The notes: generated by a model not told the origin, from the letters alone. Shown: positions 32,932 through 43,014, counted from the first letter of the stretch. The stretch: DNA of 64,000 nucleotides from Burkholderiales bacterium PBB3 (GCA_002256115.1 NKIK01000013.1:41665-105664); one strand, 5' to 3'. Numbers and translations: made by a program.

Positions 32932-35646
32932 TCAAGCGTGCGGGCCAAACACGGCCTGCCACAGCGCCAGACCGGCATCGCGTTCAGTCCCGACGGATGC
33001 GGCGTCTACCTCCGTGTGTTCTTCGTTCAAGCGCGCCCGGTGTTGTAGTTGCCGCAGCGTGCGGTAGGCAGCAGCGGCCCGGTCGCCCACACTGGAGGGT
33101 AGTAACCCACAGGCCTCGGCCCGCACCAGCAGCGCAATATTGCCGACGTTGTCCAGTAATTCTGGGTGGTGACAGCCTTGGGAAAGTACCAGATACTGGA
33201 CTGCAAACTCAATATCCACCATGCCGCCTGGGCTGTGTTTCAGTTCAAACTGGCTGCCTCGCACGGGGTGCGCAGCGCGCACCTTGGCCCGCATGGCACT
33301 AATCTCCGCACGCAGGCTCTCCGGGTTGCGGGCGGCGCTGATGACGGTCTTGCGCACGGCGTCAAAACGGGCCTGCAAGCCCACGGAACCTAAAACGCAG
33401 CGTGCACGGGTAATGGCTTGGTGTTCCCAGGTCCAGGCCGTGTTGCTGCCGCGTTGCTGTTGGTAGTTGGCGTAGGCCTCAAAGCTGGTGATCAGCAGGC
33501 CCGAGCTGCCATTGGGCCGCAGCGCCGTGTCAATCTCATAAAGATCGCCTTCCGCCGTTTTAACGGTCAACCAATTGATGAGTTTGCGCACCAACAGTCC
33601 ATATACCTCGGGAGCCTGCTCGGCATCGTCGTCGTAGACAAACACAATGTCCAGGTCGCTGCCGTAGCCCAACTCCAGCCCGCCCAGTTTGCCGTAGGCC
33701 AGGATGCCCAGTTGGTGGTCCTCGCGGTGGCGGTTCTTTAAGCGGTCCCAGCACCATTGGGTGGCAACCGTCAGCACCGTTTGCGCTAGCGCGCTGAGGT
33801 CGTCTGCAACTTGTTCAACGCGCAATGTGCCTTCTATGTCACGCACCAGGGTGCGAAACACTTCGGCATGGTGCGCTCTGCGCAGTAAGTTGAGCAGGGT
33901 CTCTTCGTCGTCTTCGCCGCTGCCTACCAGGGCTTGGCGTCGCCGCGTGATTTCTTGAATAAAGTCCTGCGGTTGAAAGCGCTCCGCCAACAGCGCGTCA
34001 CTGGCCAGCTCATCAATGACGCCCGGATGCTTCAGAAGATAGCGCGCGGGCCACCGCGCCGCGCCCAAGACTCGCAGCAGCCGCCTGTGAATGGCAGGGC
34101 GCTCCAGCAGCAATGCCAGGTAGCTCTCGCGCCGCAACAGGGGCTCGATCCAGTCGGCCAGCCGCACGGCCTCTAGTTCGCTGGCCAGGCCTTGAGCGAC
34201 CCACTGGCCGGTGCGTTGAACCAGTCGCATAAGCCGCGTGCGAGAACTCTCGCGCAAGGCCAAGACTCTGGGGTGCGTCTGCCAGGCGGTGACGCGCTCT
34301 AGAAACGTGCCTTTTAGGCCCTGCAGTAGCGCGTCGAAATCATCCGCAGGTGCCTCGGTGTCTTTGCCAGTACAGCCTTTGCAAGACTTTGGGGCCCCGC
34401 CCAGCAGAGCATCAAACTCTTGTGCTACCAGCTCACGGTGCGCGTCCAATTGCGCCAGGAAATTGCAGGGGCTGGTGTAACCCAGCGTGGCGGCTATCCA
34501 AACCAGATCGCCATCATCGGTCGGCAAAACATGGGTTTGCTGGTCGTCCAGGTACTGGATACGGTGCTCTACCTGCCGCAAAAAAACATAGGCATGGGTC
34601 AAGGCCTCTGCGGTTGCTTGCGGCATCAGGCCTGCAAGTGCCAATCTTTCCAGCGCACTCACCGTGGGCCTGGTACGCAACTCGGGGTATTGCCCGCCGC
34701 GCACTACTTGCAGAAGCTGCACTGTGAACTCAATCTCGCGGATACCGCCGCGTGACAACTTGACGTCGTTACTGCGCTCGGGGCGGCCCGCGCTGCGTTT
34801 GGCCGCATGGTCGCGAATCTGGCGATGCAGCACGCGCAGGGCATCGAACACGTTGTAATCGAGATAGCGCCGAAACACAAAAGGCACGACCACGCCCCGC
34901 AGGCTTTGCGCACACGCAGACCGCACGGCCTGGGGCGGGGCAATAACCCGGCTTTTGAGCCAGGCAAAGCGCTCCCACTCTCGGCCCTGTACGTGGAAGT
35001 ACTCTTCCAGCGCACCCAAAGAGACGGCGGGTGGGCCCGAGTTGCCATTGGGTCTCAGCGCCAGATCGACCCGGAACACAAAGCCGTGCTCGGTCGTGTC
35101 ACCAATGAGCGCATAAATAGCGCGCACCAGTTTGCTAAAGTATTCTTGGTTTGAAATACGGCCCCGGCCATCCGCTATACCGCAGGTATCGCCGTCATGG
35201 TCGTAGATATAGATCAGGTCAATATCGCTAGAAACGTTGAGTTCCCGCGCGCCGAGTTTGCCCATGCCCACGATGCAGAGTTCTGCAAGCGTGCCGTCTG
35301 GCCCCTGGGGCTGGCCGTACAGTGCGGTCATCTGTGCGCTGGCGTGGGCAAAGGCGGTTTCCAAAGCGAACTCTGCCAACAAAGTCATCGTGCCCGTTAC
35401 CTCGGACAGGCTGGCTTGCCCATTGCAGTCCAACTGCATCAGCCGCTCCAAAACCCATTGGCGCGTGATGCGCAAAGCAGCCCCCGTGTCTTGCGACCGG
35501 CTTAACAACAGACCATAGACCCGCACAATCGAGGCCCTGCAGGGAACGCCCGGCGGCAGCAGCGCCAATTCAGCGCCATACCGACGTTGAATGCGTTGCC
35601 CAAATCGTGAGCCGTCTGTGAGGGTGGGGTGTACGTTGGCGGTCAT
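32932..35646 (-). CDS. glnE: Glutamine synthetase adenylyltransferase/deadenylylase
   Basis: This 904-residue bifunctional enzyme adds and removes AMP on glutamine synthetase in response to PII and glutamine. Both nucleotidyltransferase domains are present: the N-terminal one with GMGKLGARELNVSSDIDLIYI and the C-terminal one with AYGKLGGLELGYGSDLDIVFV; helical domains join them. The N-terminus is slightly shorter than in E. coli GlnE (about 946). The start at 35646 leaves only 27 bases to the divergent YhdP-like gene, so their promoters must overlap the coding starts. Confidence 0.96.
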   Translation of the reverse strand: MTANVHPTLTDGSRFGQRIQRRYGAELALLPPGVPCRASIVRVYGLLLSRSQDTGAALRITRQWVLERLMQLDCNGQASLSEVTGTMTLLAEFALETAFAHASAQMTALYGQPQGPDGTLAELCIVGMGKLGARELNVSSDIDLIYIYDHDGDTCGIADGRGRISNQEYFSKLVRAIYALIGDTTEHGFVFRVDLALRPNGNSGPPAVSLGALEEYFHVQGREWERFAWLKSRVIAPPQAVRSACAQSLRGVVVPFVFRRYLDYNVFDALRVLHRQIRDHAAKRSAGRPERSNDVKLSRGGIREIEFTVQLLQVVRGGQYPELRTRPTVSALERLALAGLMPQATAEALTHAYVFLRQVEHRIQYLDDQQTHVLPTDDGDLVWIAATLGYTSPCNFLAQLDAHRELVAQEFDALLGGAPKSCKGCTGKDTEAPADDFDALLQGLKGTFLERVTAWQTHPRVLALRESSRTRLMRLVQRTGQWVAQGLASELEAVRLADWIEPLLRRESYLALLLERPAIHRRLLRVLGAARWPARYLLKHPGVIDELASDALLAERFQPQDFIQEITRRRQALVGSGEDDEETLLNLLRRAHHAEVFRTLVRDIEGTLRVEQVADDLSALAQTVLTVATQWCWDRLKNRHREDHQLGILAYGKLGGLELGYGSDLDIVFVYDDDAEQAPEVYGLLVRKLINWLTVKTAEGDLYEIDTALRPNGSSGLLITSFEAYANYQQQRGSNTAWTWEHQAITRARCVLGSVGLQARFDAVRKTVISAARNPESLRAEISAMRAKVRAAHPVRGSQFELKHSPGGMVDIEFAVQYLVLSQGCHHPELLDNVGNIALLVRAEACGLLPSSVGDRAAAAYRTLRQLQHRARLNEEHTEVDAASVGTERDAGLALWQAVFGPHA

Positions 35647-35673
35647 AATTCCCAGCAAAGCCTGACCCCAGAA

Positions 35674-38600
35674 ATGTCCGTAACGCACCACACGCCTAAG
35701 GCCCCACTGAAGACCCTCGCTGCCTTGGCTCGTTGGACACTGTGGGTGGTCGCGTCAATCTGGCTGGTGCTGATCATGGTTTGGGGAGGATTGCATTTTC
35801 TGATTGTGCCGCGAATTGCGGATTTTCGTCCGATGCTAGAGCAGCAGGCCTCTCGGGTATTGGGCGTGAAAGTGCGGGTGGGTGCGGTGATGGCCCTGTC
35901 CAACGGCTTGATCCCGTCTTTGGAATTCCGCGATGTCAGCCTGTCGGATGCCAATGACCGCGAGGCTTTGCGCTTGCCCAGCGTGCTGGCGGCGCTGTCT
36001 CCAAGGTCCTTGCTGAGTTTGGGCTTTGAGCAGGTGTACGTGGCTGCCCCTGTGCTGGATGTGCGGCGTTCGCGGGATGGACGATTCTGGGTTGCCGGGT
36101 TGCCCTTGTCTGCAACGGACCAAACGGACGGCATAGGCGCAGACTGGCTGTTTTCACAGACAGAGTTGGTGGTACGGCAGGGGACTGTCAATTGGACGGA
36201 CGAGCTACGCGGTGCCCCGGTGCTGGCGCTGAGCGGTGTCGATCTGGTTTTACGCAACAAGCACCGCCGCCACACCCTGCGCCTGGATGTTTCTCCGCCT
36301 GCCCATTGGGGGGAGCGTATTCAGGTGATGGGCGATTTCAAGCAAGGCCTTTTTACGCACCGCGCCGGGCAGTGGCGTGATTGGGAAGGCCAGCTGTACG
36401 GCAATTTTTCTCAGGTGGACTTGTCGCATCTGCGCCAATACGTCGATTTGGGTGTTGACGTGGCCCGCGGCTCGGGCGCTTTGCGGGCGTGGGTGGATGT
36501 CAAAAAAGGAGTGGTGACGGGGGCCACGGCCGATCTTGCCTTGCGCGACGCGCGCGTGCAGGTGGCAGCTTCGCTGGAGCCATTGGCCATGCAGTGGGCG
36601 GCGGGGCGCTTGGGTGCCAAGTTTGCGAACGACGACGTCGAGCTCTTTACGCAGGCACTCGAATTTGACACGCCGGACGGTTTGCGTTGGCCAGGCGGCA
36701 ACCTCCGCGTCAATTTGCGTGCCGGCAAGGGTGGTTCCGCACCGCGGGGTGAGCTGGTTGCAGACAAGCTCGATGTCGCCGCCATGGCCCAAATTGCCGA
36801 TCGTTTGCCGCTGCCAGAGTCCATACGCGAGGCTTTGCAAGCCCTAAGACCCAAGGGGTTGGTATCGCACCTGCAGATGGGCTGGTCTGGCCCCCTGGAA
36901 TCGGCGGGGCAATTCACGGCGCGCGGGGCAGTGCAGGGGCTTGCCGTATCCGCCTGGGGGCGTCCCCAAGGCACTACCCCAGGGATTACGGGTGCGCAAG
37001 TGGATTTCGATATCAACCAGGCGGGTGGAAAACTCAAAGTGGAGATACGCGACGGGAGCCTTGATCTTGCAGGTTTTCTGGACCAACCTTTGGTTTCCAT
37101 TGACCATCTTACGGGCAATGTGAGTTGGAAAACCGATGGCCAGCATATGGGGCTATCCGCCAGCGACGTGCGTTGGACCAATGCCGATGGCCAAGGTGAT
37201 TTGCAATTCAAATGGCAAACCAGCCCAGCCGCCACTGCCAAGCAGGCACGCGCAGACACACGGTTTCCGGGCATCCTGGATTTGCAAGCCAATTTCAGCA
37301 AAGTCCAGGCCAACCAAGTCCACCGGTATCTGCCGGTGGGGATAGAACAGCCGGTACGTACCTACCTCAAGGAAGCGATCGTGTCGGGTTCGGTCACTGC
37401 CGCCAAGATCAAGATCAAAGGTCCTTTGGCGCTTTTCCCCTTTGCGGATGCCAAGCAAGGCGACTTTCAAGTGTTGGCGGGGCTGCAGGATGTTGTGTTT
37501 GCGTATGGCCCCGCGAGCCTGATGTCCACCGGCAGCCTGCCCTGGCCTTCGCTCACCCAACTCTCCGGGGAGCTGACCATTGACCATTCCGTATTGCAGG
37601 TGAAGGGGGCCCACGCCGCCGTTGCCGGTCTGCCAGGCTTGCAAGTGACCCGCGCAGATGCTGAAATTCGCAATCTTTATGGCGGTGCCACCCTGGCGGT
37701 GACGGCTGAGGCGCGCGGCCCCTTGGCAGACATCGTGACACTGGTGAACAACTCGCCCTTGAGCGGCATGACCGCCAAGGCGCTGTCCCGGGCGACGGCT
37801 TCCGGTCTGGCGGATTACCGGTTCAAACTCGGGATACCTTTGGCTGCCATGGACCGGGCGGTGGTCCAGGGCGCTATTGGCCTGTTGGGCAACGACATTC
37901 AAATAACACCAGAAACCCCCAAAATGGCGCGGGCGCGTGGAGCCATTGTTTTTTCAGAGAACGGCTTTGGGGTCAATGGCGGGCAAGTCCGTGCCCTGGG
38001 GGGGGAAGCCCGGATTGAGGGTGTCATTGGAGCGGTAGTGCCCGGCCCCAAACCTGGTCTGCAAGGCCTGCGTATTCAGGGCACGGCCACGGCAGAGGGC
38101 TTGCGCCAGGCGCGCGAGCTGGGGGTGCTGGCGCGCTTAGCGCAGTACGGCAGCGGCAGCGCCGGCTACAGCGCTACCCTGGGCGCGCGGGGGCTGGTGT
38201 CCGAGCTAGTGGTCCAGAGCAATCTGGTCGGAATGGCAGTGGCGCTGCCAGCACCCTTCACCAAGACAGCGGAGGCTGCCCTGCCCCTTCGCATGGAGTC
38301 ATCCATGCTCCCCAATGCGCCGCTGGTGGACGCTGGCGGCAAAGTGCGCGAACAGGACCAGCTCAAACTCGACATCGGGCGCATTGCCAGCGTGGTGTAC
38401 CAGCGGGATGTTTCTGGCAGTGAGCCTAGGGTGCTGCGCGGCGCTATCGCCGTGGGACTGGCTGCCGACGAGTCTGCGCCCTTGCCCGATGAGGGAGTCA
38501 TCGCCAATGTAAATACCCCGCAGATTGATCTGGATGCCTGGTCTTCGGTATTGGCACAGTCCGCCGGCGCCGATCCCACTAGTGGTGCGTTGTTGGCGGG

Positions 38601-39750
38601 TTCAGCCGTGGCCCAAGGCTACTTGCCCAACATACTGGCAGTTCGGGCGCAGGGCATTGTGATGGGCGGGCGCAAGCTTCGCAATGTTGCACTGGGCGGG
38701 GGGCGTGACGGCCTGTTGTGGCGGGCCAACCTGAGCGCGGATGAACTCAATGGCTATGTGGAGTATCGCCAGCCCTCGGGGGCTGCGGCGGGGCGTTTGT
38801 TTGCACGCTTGGCGCGACTCACCATTGGCCCAGGTACCGCACAGGAAGTGGAAACGCTGCTGGATGAGCAGCCTGCCAGTATTCCGGCATTGGACATTGT
38901 GGTGGAAGATTTTGAGCTGCGCGGCAAGAAGCTGGGGCGTATTGATATCGACGCTGTGAACCTGGCAGCCACCAACAATGCCCTCAAGGAAGCACCACGC
39001 GAATGGCGCTTGAACCGCTTCAACATCACCACACCCGAAGCCGTCTTTGCAGCGACCGGAAACTGGACCAACATCGTGGCCCTGGTCGAGCCCACCAGCC
39101 AGCGCCCTGTTCGCGAGCGCCGTCGTACGGCCTTGAAATTCAAGCTTGACATCAACGATGCGGGTGCCCTGCTCGAACGCTTCGGCATGCCCGGAGTGGT
39201 ACGCAGTGGCGCGGGCAAGATTGAAGGGCGCATAGGCTGGTTGGGCTCTCCCATCACCTTTGACTACGCCAGCTTGGGAGGCGACCTCAACGTCAATGTT
39301 GAAAATGGGCAGTTTCTGAAGACTGACCCCGGCATTGCCCGTCTGTTGGGTGTCTTGAGCCTGCAGTCCCTGCCCAGACGGCTAGCGCTGGACTTTCGGG
39401 ATGTTTTTAGCGACGGTTTTGCCTTTGACTTCTTTCGCGGTGACGTGGCCATTGTTCAGGGCCTGGCCCGAACTACCAATCTGCAAATGAAAGGCGTGAC
39501 CGCGGCCGTGGTCATGGAAGGGCAGGCGGATATTGCGCGTGAGACGCAAAATCTCAAGGTGGTGGTGGTGCCCGAAATCAATGCCGGTAGCGCCTCGCTA
39601 CTCGCGTCTTACATCAACCCGATATGGGGCTTGAGTTCGTTTTTGGCGCAATTGATTGTGCGCAAACCCCTGATGGATTCCTTGACCCAGGAGTTCTTGA
39701 TTGACGGCACCTGGTTGGAGCCGCGTGTCACCAAAATGGAGCGTAAATGA
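35674..39750 (+). CDS. YhdP/AsmA-like giant envelope protein
   Basis: This 1358-residue protein matches the YhdP (TIGR02099) group of AsmA-like proteins. One N-terminal membrane helix (about residues 17-45) anchors a very long periplasmic part predicted to be beta-rich. In E. coli YhdP, TamB and YdbH carry phospholipids between the membranes through a long hydrophobic groove. The C-terminal region GVTAAVVMEGQADIARETQNLKVVVVPEI and NPIWGLSSFLAQLIVRKPL is characteristic. The next gene begins within its stop (ATGA). The start at 35674 was chosen over an upstream ATG at 35629 that would overlap glnE. Confidence 0.9.
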   Translation: MSVTHHTPKAPLKTLAALARWTLWVVASIWLVLIMVWGGLHFLIVPRIADFRPMLEQQASRVLGVKVRVGAVMALSNGLIPSLEFRDVSLSDANDREALRLPSVLAALSPRSLLSLGFEQVYVAAPVLDVRRSRDGRFWVAGLPLSATDQTDGIGADWLFSQTELVVRQGTVNWTDELRGAPVLALSGVDLVLRNKHRRHTLRLDVSPPAHWGERIQVMGDFKQGLFTHRAGQWRDWEGQLYGNFSQVDLSHLRQYVDLGVDVARGSGALRAWVDVKKGVVTGATADLALRDARVQVAASLEPLAMQWAAGRLGAKFANDDVELFTQALEFDTPDGLRWPGGNLRVNLRAGKGGSAPRGELVADKLDVAAMAQIADRLPLPESIREALQALRPKGLVSHLQMGWSGPLESAGQFTARGAVQGLAVSAWGRPQGTTPGITGAQVDFDINQAGGKLKVEIRDGSLDLAGFLDQPLVSIDHLTGNVSWKTDGQHMGLSASDVRWTNADGQGDLQFKWQTSPAATAKQARADTRFPGILDLQANFSKVQANQVHRYLPVGIEQPVRTYLKEAIVSGSVTAAKIKIKGPLALFPFADAKQGDFQVLAGLQDVVFAYGPASLMSTGSLPWPSLTQLSGELTIDHSVLQVKGAHAAVAGLPGLQVTRADAEIRNLYGGATLAVTAEARGPLADIVTLVNNSPLSGMTAKALSRATASGLADYRFKLGIPLAAMDRAVVQGAIGLLGNDIQITPETPKMARARGAIVFSENGFGVNGGQVRALGGEARIEGVIGAVVPGPKPGLQGLRIQGTATAEGLRQARELGVLARLAQYGSGSAGYSATLGARGLVSELVVQSNLVGMAVALPAPFTKTAEAALPLRMESSMLPNAPLVDAGGKVREQDQLKLDIGRIASVVYQRDVSGSEPRVLRGAIAVGLAADESAPLPDEGVIANVNTPQIDLDAWSSVLAQSAGADPTSGALLAGSAVAQGYLPNILAVRAQGIVMGGRKLRNVALGGGRDGLLWRANLSADELNGYVEYRQPSGAAAGRLFARLARLTIGPGTAQEVETLLDEQPASIPALDIVVEDFELRGKKLGRIDIDAVNLAATNNALKEAPREWRLNRFNITTPEAVFAATGNWTNIVALVEPTSQRPVRERRRTALKFKLDINDAGALLERFGMPGVVRSGAGKIEGRIGWLGSPITFDYASLGGDLNVNVENGQFLKTDPGIARLLGVLSLQSLPRRLALDFRDVFSDGFAFDFFRGDVAIVQGLARTTNLQMKGVTAAVVMEGQADIARETQNLKVVVVPEINAGSASLLASYINPIWGLSSFLAQLIVRKPLMDSLTQEFLIDGTWLEPRVTKMERK

Positions 39751-40568
39751 AGCTTGCCCTGATTCAAATGGTGTCCTCGCACAGTTTGGCTGACAACTTG
39801 GCCCAGGCCGACCAGCTTTTGCAAAACGCAGCGCACGCAGGCGCAGAGTTGGCCGTACTGCCCGAGTACTTTTGCCTGATGGGACACCATGATCGCGACA
39901 AACTCCTGATTGCTGAGGACTTTGGGGCTGGTGCTATGCAAAGCTTTCTGGCCGAGCGGGCGCGTACTTTGGGCCTGTGGTTGGTTGCGGGCACTTTGCC
40001 CCTGCGCACGGTGGCACAAGACCGTGTTTTCAATAGCAGCCTGGTATTCAACCCGGCGGGAGAATGCATCGCCCGTTACGACAAAATTCATTTGTTCAGG
40101 TTTGACAACGGAACTGAGTCGTATGACGAGGCCCGCGTTCTGCAACGGGGAGAGCAGCCCGTGCACTTTGATTTGCCAAGCCGAGACGGTCACACCTGGC
40201 GGATTGGTCTCAGTGTTTGCTATGACCTGCGCTTCCCAGAGCTGTACCGCGCCTACGCCAAGCAGGGCGTTGATCTATTGCTGGTGCCCAGCGCCTTCAC
40301 CCATACCACCGGGGAGGCGCACTGGGAGATTTTGTTGCGCGCCCGTGCGATTGAGAACCTGGCCTTTGTGGCCGCTGCGGCCCAGGGCGGTGAACACAGC
40401 AACGGCCGCCGCACTTGGGGGCAGTCGATGGCGGTGGGGCCGTGGGGCGATGTGCTGGCCCAGTGCCATACGGGGCCGGGTGTTGTGAGTGCCGAGCTTC
40501 TGCCTGCGTGTTTGTCGCAGCGACGCAACCAATTGCCTGCGCTGCAGCATCGGGTTTTGGATTGGTAA
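39747..40568 (+). CDS. Nitrilase-family carbon-nitrogen hydrolase (Nit-type amidase)
   Basis: This 273-residue cytosolic amidase of the nitrilase superfamily has the catalytic triad E40 (LPEYF), K113 (YDKIHLF) and C158 (SVCYDLRFPEL). It resembles Nit1/Nit2-type enzymes that hydrolyse deaminated glutathione or omega-amides. It overlaps the YhdP-like gene by 4 bases (ATGA). In many betaproteobacteria tldD follows this gene; here repeat A and mltA follow, and no tldD is seen nearby. Substrate is inferred from similarity only. Confidence 0.9.
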   Translation: MKLALIQMVSSHSLADNLAQADQLLQNAAHAGAELAVLPEYFCLMGHHDRDKLLIAEDFGAGAMQSFLAERARTLGLWLVAGTLPLRTVAQDRVFNSSLVFNPAGECIARYDKIHLFRFDNGTESYDEARVLQRGEQPVHFDLPSRDGHTWRIGLSVCYDLRFPELYRAYAKQGVDLLLVPSAFTHTTGEAHWEILLRARAIENLAFVAAAAQGGEHSNGRRTWGQSMAVGPWGDVLAQCHTGPGVVSAELLPACLSQRRNQLPALQHRVLDW

Positions 40569-40576
40569 ATGAAGTC

Positions 40577-40633
40577 GCTATGTATTTCATAGCTGTTCCC
40601 GCACATTCCATGCGCTCTACGGCTTGTTTTTAT
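40577..40633 (+). repeat. Dispersed repeat A, copy 4 (divergent)
   Basis: GCTATGTATTTCATAGCTGTTCCCGCACATTCCATGC, then CTCTACGGCTTG. It is the most diverged copy (TGTTCCCGCACATTCCA instead of TGCTCCCGCACTATCCA). It lies after the nitrilase gene and contains the stop codon of the small minus-strand gene that ends at 40617. Confidence 0.7.
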
Positions 40634-40748
40634 CCTCATGTTCGGCTTCAGGAAGCTCCCCGTTCTTGCGTCCAGAGAACATGGTCCACCAGATGATGGC
40701 AATGAAGATCAGGCCTGCGCCCAGCGCCTCCAGCAAAAGTAATAGCAT
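40617..40748 (-). CDS. Small single-pass membrane protein (43 residues)
   Basis: This short gene encodes a hydrophobic start and one membrane helix (MLLLLLEALGAGLIFIAIIW) followed by a charged tail GRKNGELPEAEHEDKNKP. AAGG about 10 bases before its ATG is an acceptable ribosome site. The start codon overlaps the divergent mltA start inside the palindrome GCATGC. I do not recognise a family. Support is the sensible helix-plus-tail layout and start signal; being short, it could still be chance. Confidence 0.5.
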   Translation of the reverse strand: MLLLLLEALGAGLIFIAIIWWTMFSGRKNGELPEAEHEDKNKP

Positions 40749-41874
40749 GCGCAGCCTTGGCAAATGTGTGTGTTGTCTGATTGTAGGAATTTTGGCGGCC
40801 TGCAGCAGTCCTGCTCCCCGCCAGGCCCCTGTCGGCAAGCCCGCTGAGCCAGTGGCCGTTGCACCACGGCTGGGGCAGCCGGTCATGACGCAGGCCAAGA
40901 GCCGATGGGTAGCGGTGGACTGGAGCGCGCTTCCCGGCTTGGCGGAGGATGCGCTGCACGAAGCCTGGACTGCCTGGACGCGAAGCTGCGAGAAACCTTC
41001 CGCCGCCTTTGTGAAGCTGTGCAGCGATGTGCGGCGGCTCAGCATTGCCGATGCGCCGAGTCAGCGCGCGTGGATGCTTGAGCGCTTGCAGCCCTACCGG
41101 GTGGAGTCGCTGCAGGGCGACACGCAAGGCTTGTTGACTGGGTATTTTGAGCCGACGCTGGAAGCCAGCCGCGTGGCCACGGCAAACTTCAGCGTGCCGC
41201 TGTTTCAAACGCCCGCCAATCTGGGCAAGCGCAAACCCTGGTTCACACGGCAAGAGGCCGACACGGTGCCCGAGGCACAGAGCGCGCTGCGGGACCGGGC
41301 CATCGCGTATTTGGCGGACCCGGTGGATGCGCAGGTGCTCCAGATTCAGGGCTCGGGGCAACTACGTGTCACCCAAAGCGACGGCAGCATTCGCCGGGTG
41401 CGCTTGGCGTATGCCGGTTCCAATGACCACCCGTACCGCAGTATTGGCAAATGGTTGCTGGACCGGGGGCTGGTCCGCGATGCGTCGTGGGCGGGTATCA
41501 AAGCTTGGATTCAACAAAACCCGCAGCGCGAGCAAGAGTTGTTGTGGGTCAATCCCAGGCTGGTGTTCTTCCGCGAAGTGCCGGCCGCTGATCTGGATGC
41601 ATTTGCCGGTCCCATGGGTGCGCAGGGGGTTGCGCTCACTGCGGGTCGTTCAATCGCGGTGGATCCTGGCAGCATTCCTTATGGCACCCCGGTGTGGATC
41701 AGTGCGCAGGGCCCGGCCGGTACGCTGAACAAGTTGGTGCTGGCGCAGGACACCGGGCATGCCATCAGCGGTGCTGTGAGGGCTGACTATTTTGTGGGCT
41801 CTGGCCCTGCGGCGGGCGAGTCCGCCGGGCGTTTGCGCCAGGCTTTGCAGGCATGGGTTCTCTGGCCAAAATAG
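40747..41874 (+). CDS. mltA: Membrane-bound lytic murein transglycosylase A
   Basis: This 375-residue outer-membrane lipoprotein cuts peptidoglycan glycan strands, leaving 1,6-anhydromuropeptides. The signal peptide MRSLGKCVCCLIVGILAAC ends in a lipobox (LAAC). The MltA domain follows (LTGYFEPTLEASR ... IQGSGQLRVTQSDGSIRRVRLAYAGSNDHPY) and the C-terminal 3D domain holds DPGSIPYGTPVWI and the aspartate-rich LAQDTGHAISGAVRADYF, including the catalytic Asp region. The ATG at 40747 gives the lipoprotein start; no strong ribosome site is seen. Its start overlaps that of the divergent small gene. Confidence 0.93.
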   Translation: MRSLGKCVCCLIVGILAACSSPAPRQAPVGKPAEPVAVAPRLGQPVMTQAKSRWVAVDWSALPGLAEDALHEAWTAWTRSCEKPSAAFVKLCSDVRRLSIADAPSQRAWMLERLQPYRVESLQGDTQGLLTGYFEPTLEASRVATANFSVPLFQTPANLGKRKPWFTRQEADTVPEAQSALRDRAIAYLADPVDAQVLQIQGSGQLRVTQSDGSIRRVRLAYAGSNDHPYRSIGKWLLDRGLVRDASWAGIKAWIQQNPQREQELLWVNPRLVFFREVPAADLDAFAGPMGAQGVALTAGRSIAVDPGSIPYGTPVWISAQGPAGTLNKLVLAQDTGHAISGAVRADYFVGSGPAAGESAGRLRQALQAWVLWPK

Positions 41875-41934
41875 GACAAGTCACGTTACTACGTGGTGTC
41901 GGTCGAATTTTCGGATTCACGAACGGAACACCTT

Positions 41935-42897
41935 ATGAACACAACAATCCGGGAAATCGACGAGCGGACCAATTTGGCTGCCAATAGCATGTTCGAACTC
42001 TTGTTGTTCCGATTGGGCGAGGCAGCCAACTCTGAACGCCGCGAGCTGTTTGGCATCAATGTGTTCAAGGTGCGTGAGATTCTGGTGATGCCAGGGGTCA
42101 CAGCAATGGTCAACATGCCGCCCACCGTGATGGGTGTGGCCAATATCCGCGGCCAGATGATTACCGTGATTAACTTGCCTGCCGTGGTGGGCTGCAGACC
42201 CACCAAGGGTTTGGGTATTTTGTTGGTGACTGAGTTTGCCCGGACGACTCAGGCTTTTGCGGTGGAGGAAGTCAACGAGATCGTGCGCCTGGAATGGAAG
42301 CAGGTGCTGTCAGCCGAAGGCAGTGGCTGCGGGCTGGTCACCAGCATCGCTCGCCTAGATGGCAATGCTGAAAACACCCCCTTGGCGCAGGTGCTTGATG
42401 TTGAGCAAATTATGCGCGACGTGCTCCCTGAAGAGGAAAAGAACAAGCCCTTGGCACCCAATTCCAAGATCAACCTGCCGCCTGGCACCATGATTTTGGC
42501 GGCAGACGATTCTGCGGTGGTGCGCATGATGATCGAACAGGGCTTGCAGTCCATGAGTGTGCCCTACATCTTGACCAAGACCGGCCAGGAGGCCTGGGAG
42601 CAACCGCAGGCTATTTCCACCAAAGCCACGGCGGAAGGAAAGTCCATCCATGACAAGGTGGCCCTGGTTTTGACCGACCTGGAAATGCCGGTGATGGATG
42701 GTTTCACCCTCACCCGCAACATCAAACAAGATCCGCGCTTCAAGACCATGCCCGTGATCATCCACTCGTCTTTGACGGGGTCGACCAACGAAGGTCACGT
42801 CAAGAGCGTAGGCGCAGACGCTTACATCGCCAAGTTCGTGGCCGAGGAATTGGCCGCCACCATCCGCGAAGTGTTGGCCAAGGCCGGACACCGCTAG
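41935..42897 (+). CDS. cheV: CheV-type chemotaxis coupling protein
   Basis: This 320-residue protein has an N-terminal CheW domain (about residues 18-160; FELLLFRLGE, GVANIRGQMITVINLPAVVG) and a C-terminal response-regulator receiver domain (about 185-315). The receiver keeps the acidic pair in AADDSAVVRMM, the phospho-acceptor Asp in LTDLEMPVMDGFTL and the Lys in YIAKFVAEEL, so it can be phosphorylated by CheA. CheV links receptors to CheA and aids adaptation. No other che gene is nearby. The start at 41935 was chosen for GGAAC upstream; the frame opens earlier at 41893. Confidence 0.92.
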   Translation: MNTTIREIDERTNLAANSMFELLLFRLGEAANSERRELFGINVFKVREILVMPGVTAMVNMPPTVMGVANIRGQMITVINLPAVVGCRPTKGLGILLVTEFARTTQAFAVEEVNEIVRLEWKQVLSAEGSGCGLVTSIARLDGNAENTPLAQVLDVEQIMRDVLPEEEKNKPLAPNSKINLPPGTMILAADDSAVVRMMIEQGLQSMSVPYILTKTGQEAWEQPQAISTKATAEGKSIHDKVALVLTDLEMPVMDGFTLTRNIKQDPRFKTMPVIIHSSLTGSTNEGHVKSVGADAYIAKFVAEELAATIREVLAKAGHR

Positions 42898-43014
42898 GCC
42901 CCCAAAGCTCTTATACCCACTACACTTGAGCCTGATTGCGTCGTCCTACCCGGACCGGCGCAATGAAGTGTTGCCCATAAGGCGGCCATATTCCCACTAT
43001 TGGAGTCTCGCACC

